This document shows positions 60,666 to 64,000 of a DNA stretch of 64,000 bases, one piece after another; the first letter of the stretch is position 1; the number at the start of each line of letters is the position of its first letter. The stretch is taken from the NCBI RefSeq assembly GCF_019823105.1, contig NZ_CP081958.1, forward strand, positions 1,860,001-1,924,000, given 5' to 3'. The DNA is from Halobaculum magnesiiphilum (GTDB taxonomy: Archaea > Halobacteriota > Halobacteria > Halobacteriales > Haloferacaceae). Under the pieces are notes generated by a model. The model saw nothing but the letters and a program-made list of their open reading frames with translations, ran no database searches and was not told the origin of the DNA. Both the position numbers and the translations under genes were made by a program.

Positions 60666-62246
60666 ATGAGCGACGACACGCCCGAGAACGTGCTGTTCGT
60701 CGTGCTCGACACGGTCCGGAAGGACCGGCTCGGGCCGTACGGCTACGACGGGGGAACGACGCCCGGCCTGGACGCGTTCGCCGAGGAGGCGACCGTCTTC
60801 GAGAACGCGGTCGCGCCCGCGCCGTGGACGCTCCCGGTGCACGCGTCGCTGTTCACCGGGATGTACCCCCACCGCCACGGCGCCGACCAGGAGAACCCGT
60901 ACCTGGAGGGCGCGACGACGCTCGCCGAGACGCTCTCGGCCGAGGGCTACCGGACGGCGTGCTACTCCTCGAACGCCTGGATCACCCCGTACACCCACCT
61001 CACCGACGGGTTCGACGACCAGGACAACTTCTTCGAGGTGATGCCCGGCGACCTCCTGTCGGGGCCGCTCGCGCGGGCGTGGAAGGCGATGAACGACAAC
61101 GAGGCGCTGCGGACGGTCGCGGACAAGCTCGTCTCGCTGGGCAACGTCGCCCACGAGTACCTCGCGTCGGGCGAGGGCGCCGACTCCAAGACGCCCGCGG
61201 TGATCGACCGCACGAAGTCGTTCGTCGACGAGGCGGAGTCCGACGGCGACGACTGGTTCGCGTTCATCAACCTGATGGACGCCCACCTGCCGTACCACCC
61301 GCCACAGGAGTACGTCGACGAGTACGCGCCGGGCGTCGACTCGACGGAGGTGTGCCAGAACTCCAAGGAGTACAACGCCGGCGCCCGCGACATCGACGAC
61401 GAGGAGTGGGACGCGATCAGGGGGCTGTACGACGCCGAGATCGCCCACATCGACGACCAGCTCACGCGGCTGTTCGACTGGCTGAAGGAGACCGACCGCT
61501 GGGGCGACACCGCGGTCGTCGTCTGCGCGGACCACGGCGAACTCCACGGCGAACACGACCTCTACGGCCACGAGTTCTGCCTGTACGACCAGCTGATCAA
61601 CGTCCCGCTCATGGTCAAACACCCCGCCCTCGACGACGACCGCCGCGAGGACACCGTCGAGCTCCTCGACACCTACCACACGGTGCTCGACACGCTCGGC
61701 GTCGACGGAGGGGAGCCGGCCGCCGACGGCGAGGAGGCGGTCGCGCTCGACCGGACCCGATCTCTTCTCTCGGCCGACTACCGCGAGTTCGCCGGCCTCG
61801 ACGACGCCGACCGCGACCCCGGCCAGCGTGCGTCGCCCGACGGCGAGTTCGGGTTCGTCGAGTACTCCCGGCCCGTGGTGGAGCTGAAACAGCTGGAGGA
61901 GAAGGCCTCGAGCGCGGGCATCGAACTGCCCGAGGACTCCCGCTTTTACTCGCGGATGCGCGCGTCCCGAGCCACCGACGCGAAGTACGTCCGCATCGAC
62001 CGGATCCCCGACGAGGCGTTCCGGCTCGACGAGGACCCCGCCGAGGAGCGGAACCTCGCCGACGCCGCAAGCGCCGACGGGGGCGACGAGCGTATCGCCG
62101 AGGCCGAATCCCGGCTCGGCGAGTTCGAGGCCGCCGCCGGCGGCGCGTGGACCGGCGCCGTCGACGGCGAGGTGACCGACGACTCGCTCGACGAGATGGA
62201 CGACGAGGCGACCGAGCGCCTCCGCGACCTGGGATACGTCGAGTAG
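60666..62246 (+). CDS. Sulfatase/alkaline phosphatase superfamily hydrolase
   Basis: This 526-residue protein has the sulfatase fold: metal-binding Asp in VVLDTVRKDRL (D15), the active-site loop WTLPVHASLFTGMYPHRHG with Thr (T55) where sulfatases have Cys or Ser, FINLMDAHLPYHPP, and ADHGELHGEHDLYGHEF. With Thr as nucleophile it is more likely a phosphodiesterase or phosphoglycerol-type transferase than a formylglycine sulfatase. There is no signal peptide or membrane helix, so it is cytosolic. Confidence 0.85.
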   Translation: MSDDTPENVLFVVLDTVRKDRLGPYGYDGGTTPGLDAFAEEATVFENAVAPAPWTLPVHASLFTGMYPHRHGADQENPYLEGATTLAETLSAEGYRTACYSSNAWITPYTHLTDGFDDQDNFFEVMPGDLLSGPLARAWKAMNDNEALRTVADKLVSLGNVAHEYLASGEGADSKTPAVIDRTKSFVDEAESDGDDWFAFINLMDAHLPYHPPQEYVDEYAPGVDSTEVCQNSKEYNAGARDIDDEEWDAIRGLYDAEIAHIDDQLTRLFDWLKETDRWGDTAVVVCADHGELHGEHDLYGHEFCLYDQLINVPLMVKHPALDDDRREDTVELLDTYHTVLDTLGVDGGEPAADGEEAVALDRTRSLLSADYREFAGLDDADRDPGQRASPDGEFGFVEYSRPVVELKQLEEKASSAGIELPEDSRFYSRMRASRATDAKYVRIDRIPDEAFRLDEDPAEERNLADAASADGGDERIAEAESRLGEFEAAAGGAWTGAVDGEVTDDSLDEMDDEATERLRDLGYVE

Positions 62247-62356
62247 CCTCCGATTCCTACTGAAGTCTCTTGGTTTTTCAGAAGAAACACGCTACAAGCG
62301 AAACCGATAGCAGGAACGGCGAATCGGAGAATACCCCGAAACCCAAACTCATCGTT

Positions 62357-63286
62357 TCACTCTCCGATCCGGTTCCGTTCCCACGTCCGCAGGAGGTCCG
62401 CCATCGTCCGGTTCGTCGGGGTGTCGACGCCGCGGTCGCGGCCGCGGTCGACGACGGTGCCGGTGATCGCGTCGACCTCGGTCCGATTCCCCGACTCCAC
62501 GTCCTGGCGCATCGACGAGCGGTTGGCCGCGGTCTCCGCGACGACGGTGTCGACCGCGTCGACGGCCCTCTCGTCGGGTAGATCGACACCCTCTGCGCGG
62601 GCGACGCGTGCGGTCTCGCGGGCGGCGCGGTGGGCGACGTCACGGCCCGGGCCGTCCGCGAGCGCGCCGTTGGGAACGCGCGCGAGCGCCGTCACGGCGT
62701 TGATCCCGGCGTTGACGGCGAGCTTCTCCCAGCGCCGGCGCGGCATCGCGGGGTCGGCGGTGCAGTCGAGACCGCACTCGCGGAACGCGGCGGCGACGCG
62801 ATCGGCTCGGTCGCTCGCGGCGTCCCCCTCGTCGCTGTCGAGCCGGTCGGCGGCGAACTCGCCGACGTGAATACGCCCGACCCCGGTACAGCGCACCTCG
62901 CCCGGGCCGACCAGTTCGGCGCCGTAGGTCACGGATCCGGCGAGCACGCGGTCGCCGAGGTGTTCGGCGAGCGTCTCCTCGCACAGCCCGTTCGAGAGCG
63001 AACAGACGAGATCCGGGTCGCCGGCGGCGAGGGCTTCGGCGGCGACCTCGGTGTCGTACGCCTTCACGGTCACGAGCGCGAGGTCGCAGGTGAGGTCCTC
63101 GGGGGTCGGGTCAGTCGTCGCCCGCGGCCGGGTGTGGGCGTCGAGTTCGCCGACGACGCGCAGGCCCTGCCCCGCGACGCGACGGGCGTGGGGGTCGCGG
63201 GCGACGAGCGTGACCTGGTGTTCGCGCGCGAGCAGCCCGCCCACGAGGCTGCCGAGCGCGCCCGCACCGAACACGACGATATCCAT
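62357..63286 (-). CDS. 2-dehydropantoate 2-reductase-like enzyme (PanE/ApbA)
   Basis: This 309-residue protein has an N-terminal Rossmann fold (VVFGAGALGSLVGGLLA) and the family's catalytic Lys in RRRWEKLAVNAGINAVTAL, with substrate-binding NAxxN and a C-terminal helical domain (NRSSMRQDVESGNRTEVDAI). It likely reduces ketopantoate to pantoate for coenzyme A. ATG 63286 is chosen over GTG 63292. It is convergent with the sulfatase gene. Confidence 0.88.
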   Translation of the reverse strand: MDIVVFGAGALGSLVGGLLAREHQVTLVARDPHARRVAGQGLRVVGELDAHTRPRATTDPTPEDLTCDLALVTVKAYDTEVAAEALAAGDPDLVCSLSNGLCEETLAEHLGDRVLAGSVTYGAELVGPGEVRCTGVGRIHVGEFAADRLDSDEGDAASDRADRVAAAFRECGLDCTADPAMPRRRWEKLAVNAGINAVTALARVPNGALADGPGRDVAHRAARETARVARAEGVDLPDERAVDAVDTVVAETAANRSSMRQDVESGNRTEVDAITGTVVDRGRDRGVDTPTNRTMADLLRTWERNRIGE

Positions 63287-63355
63287 GCTCACGGGTCGGC
63301 GGGCGGGTGAAAAGAGCGGTTCGGTCGCCCGCGGCGGCTGCCGGGGGTGGGTCCG

Positions 63356-63649
63356 TCAGTCCTCGATCCAGTAGTAGACGTGCTCGCGCGGGGCCTCGCA
63401 GTTCGGGCACGCCTCGGGCATCCCCTCGCCGAGGTCGCCCATCTCCCCGCAGTCCGAGCAGCGCCACATCAACTCCCCCTCGCCGAACTCGTGGCCGGCT
63501 CGCTCGTGTTCGACCGACAGCGAGACGATCCCCTCCCGCGTCGTCACGTACACGCCGTGCTCGTCGAAGCCGCGGACGGTCCCTATCTGCCGTCCGTCCT
63601 CGGTGAACACGCGCTGGCCGAGCCCGACGGACGGTACCCCGTCGCTCAT
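63356..63649 (-). CDS. Zinc-ribbon protein with N-terminal beta domain
   Basis: This 97-residue protein has an N-terminal PRC-like barrel half (GQRVFTEDGRQIGTVRGFDE) and a C-terminal rubredoxin-like zinc ribbon (WRCSDCGEMGDLGEG; CPNCEAPREHVYYWIED). It is a paralogue of the gene at 63783. Function unknown. Confidence 0.75.
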   Translation of the reverse strand: MSDGVPSVGLGQRVFTEDGRQIGTVRGFDEHGVYVTTREGIVSLSVEHERAGHEFGEGELMWRCSDCGEMGDLGEGMPEACPNCEAPREHVYYWIED

Positions 63650-63782
63650 GGACGGACGTTGCTCGCCTGACAGAATAAACCCGCCGGCGCTCCCACTCCA
63701 TCGGGAACGGCCCGACGGGAGTTCCTTGCCCGGCCGCCCGATGCGGTGCCGCCGTGCGCGACACGCGTCGTCGCCCGCGCGG

Positions 63783-64000
63783 TCAGTCCTCGACCCAGTA
63801 GTACAGGTCCTCGCGTGGCGCCCCGCAGTCCGGGCACTGCGCCGGGAGATCGCCCTCGATCTGTCCCATCTCGCCGCACTCCCAGCAGCGCCACATCACG
63901 TACGACTCCCCGAAGGCGCTGCCGGCCTCCTCCAGTGTCACCCGGCCGGTGTCCTCCGACGAGAGGACGTAGAAGCCGGCGTCGTCGATGCCCCGCACCG
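63783..64000 (-). CDS. Zinc-ribbon paralogue (5' truncated by window)
   Basis: This frame ends WRCWECGEMGQIEGDLP...CPDCGAPREDLYYWVED, clearly paralogous to the protein at 63356-63649. By comparison with that protein the start lies about 25 codons beyond the window; the ATG at 63998 corresponds to an internal position. The two genes lie in tandem with a 133-nt gap. Confidence 0.75.
   Translation of the reverse strand, partial: VRGIDDAGFYVLSSEDTGRVTLEEAGSAFGESYVMWRCWECGEMGQIEGDLPAQCPDCGAPREDLYYWVED

Noticed and set aside
1..64000. Search for tRNA, rRNA and CRISPR arrays
   Set aside because: No cloverleaf-type gene, rRNA segment or regularly spaced repeat array was recognised by reading; a covariance-model scan would be needed to exclude them fully.

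Overview
The window is chromosomal DNA of an extremely halophilic archaeon (class Halobacteria). The evidence is a very GC-rich, Asp/Glu-rich proteome, archaellum (arl/fla) genes in the haloarchaeal arrangement with a fused ArlCE, CheF-type adaptor proteins, a HalX response regulator, a halophilic-type malate dehydrogenase, many predicted leaderless transcripts (TATA-like box 30-32 nt before the start codon) and haloarchaeal insertion sequences. The genus cannot be fixed from the sequence alone; something within Haloferacales would fit.

Layout. 1-2951: end of a RecJ-like DHH protein, a HalX response regulator, a KaiC-like ATPase and a winged-helix regulator. 3167-14664: archaellum and first chemotaxis block, in order arlA1, arlA2, a conserved unknown, cheY, cheC, cheD, arlCE, arlF, arlG, arlH, arlI, arlJ. 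14665-41783: mostly housekeeping and metabolism (CstA carrier, Get3/ArsA-like ATPase, CobW GTPase, polyprenol kinase-like protein, glycyl-tRNA synthetase, UvrC, uracil phosphoribosyltransferase, malate dehydrogenase, S9 peptidase, a frameshifted FAD oxidoreductase, HisB, HisA, a KhtT/KefB-like K+/H+ antiporter), with one soluble chemotaxis transducer at 25623-27425. 41886-51833: second chemotaxis block, with cheF2 convergent to cheF1-HEAT-cheR-cheA-cheB (minus strand), then cheW and two further KaiC/RecA-like ATPases (plus strand). 51834-58169: a lower-GC island with an IS6-like element nested inside an older transposase gene, a winged-helix gene, and small membrane and secreted proteins between inverted repeats. 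58170-64000: core genes again (NifU-like scaffold, Tat lipoprotein of an ABC importer, sulfatase-superfamily enzyme, PanE-like reductase, two zinc-ribbon paralogues).

Main result. A 14-bp palindrome, roughly TATCA-N4-TGATA, sits exactly 14 bp upstream of a TATA-like hexamer in front of nearly every motility transcription unit: arlA1, cheY, arlCE, arlI, cheF2, the transducer gene, cheW and cheB (one palindrome serving both directions) and a KaiC-like gene. It also occurs at an orphan site after arlJ that has no annotated gene, where the DNA downstream could make a short structured RNA. In most cases the start codon follows the TATA-like hexamer by 30-32 nt. This looks like the operator of one undescribed motility regulator that ties the two gene blocks and the separate transducer into one regulon. 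Two of these promoters (arlI and cheB) start on tiny open reading frames whose stop codon overlaps the start of the real gene, which suggests translational coupling from leaderless mini-ORFs.
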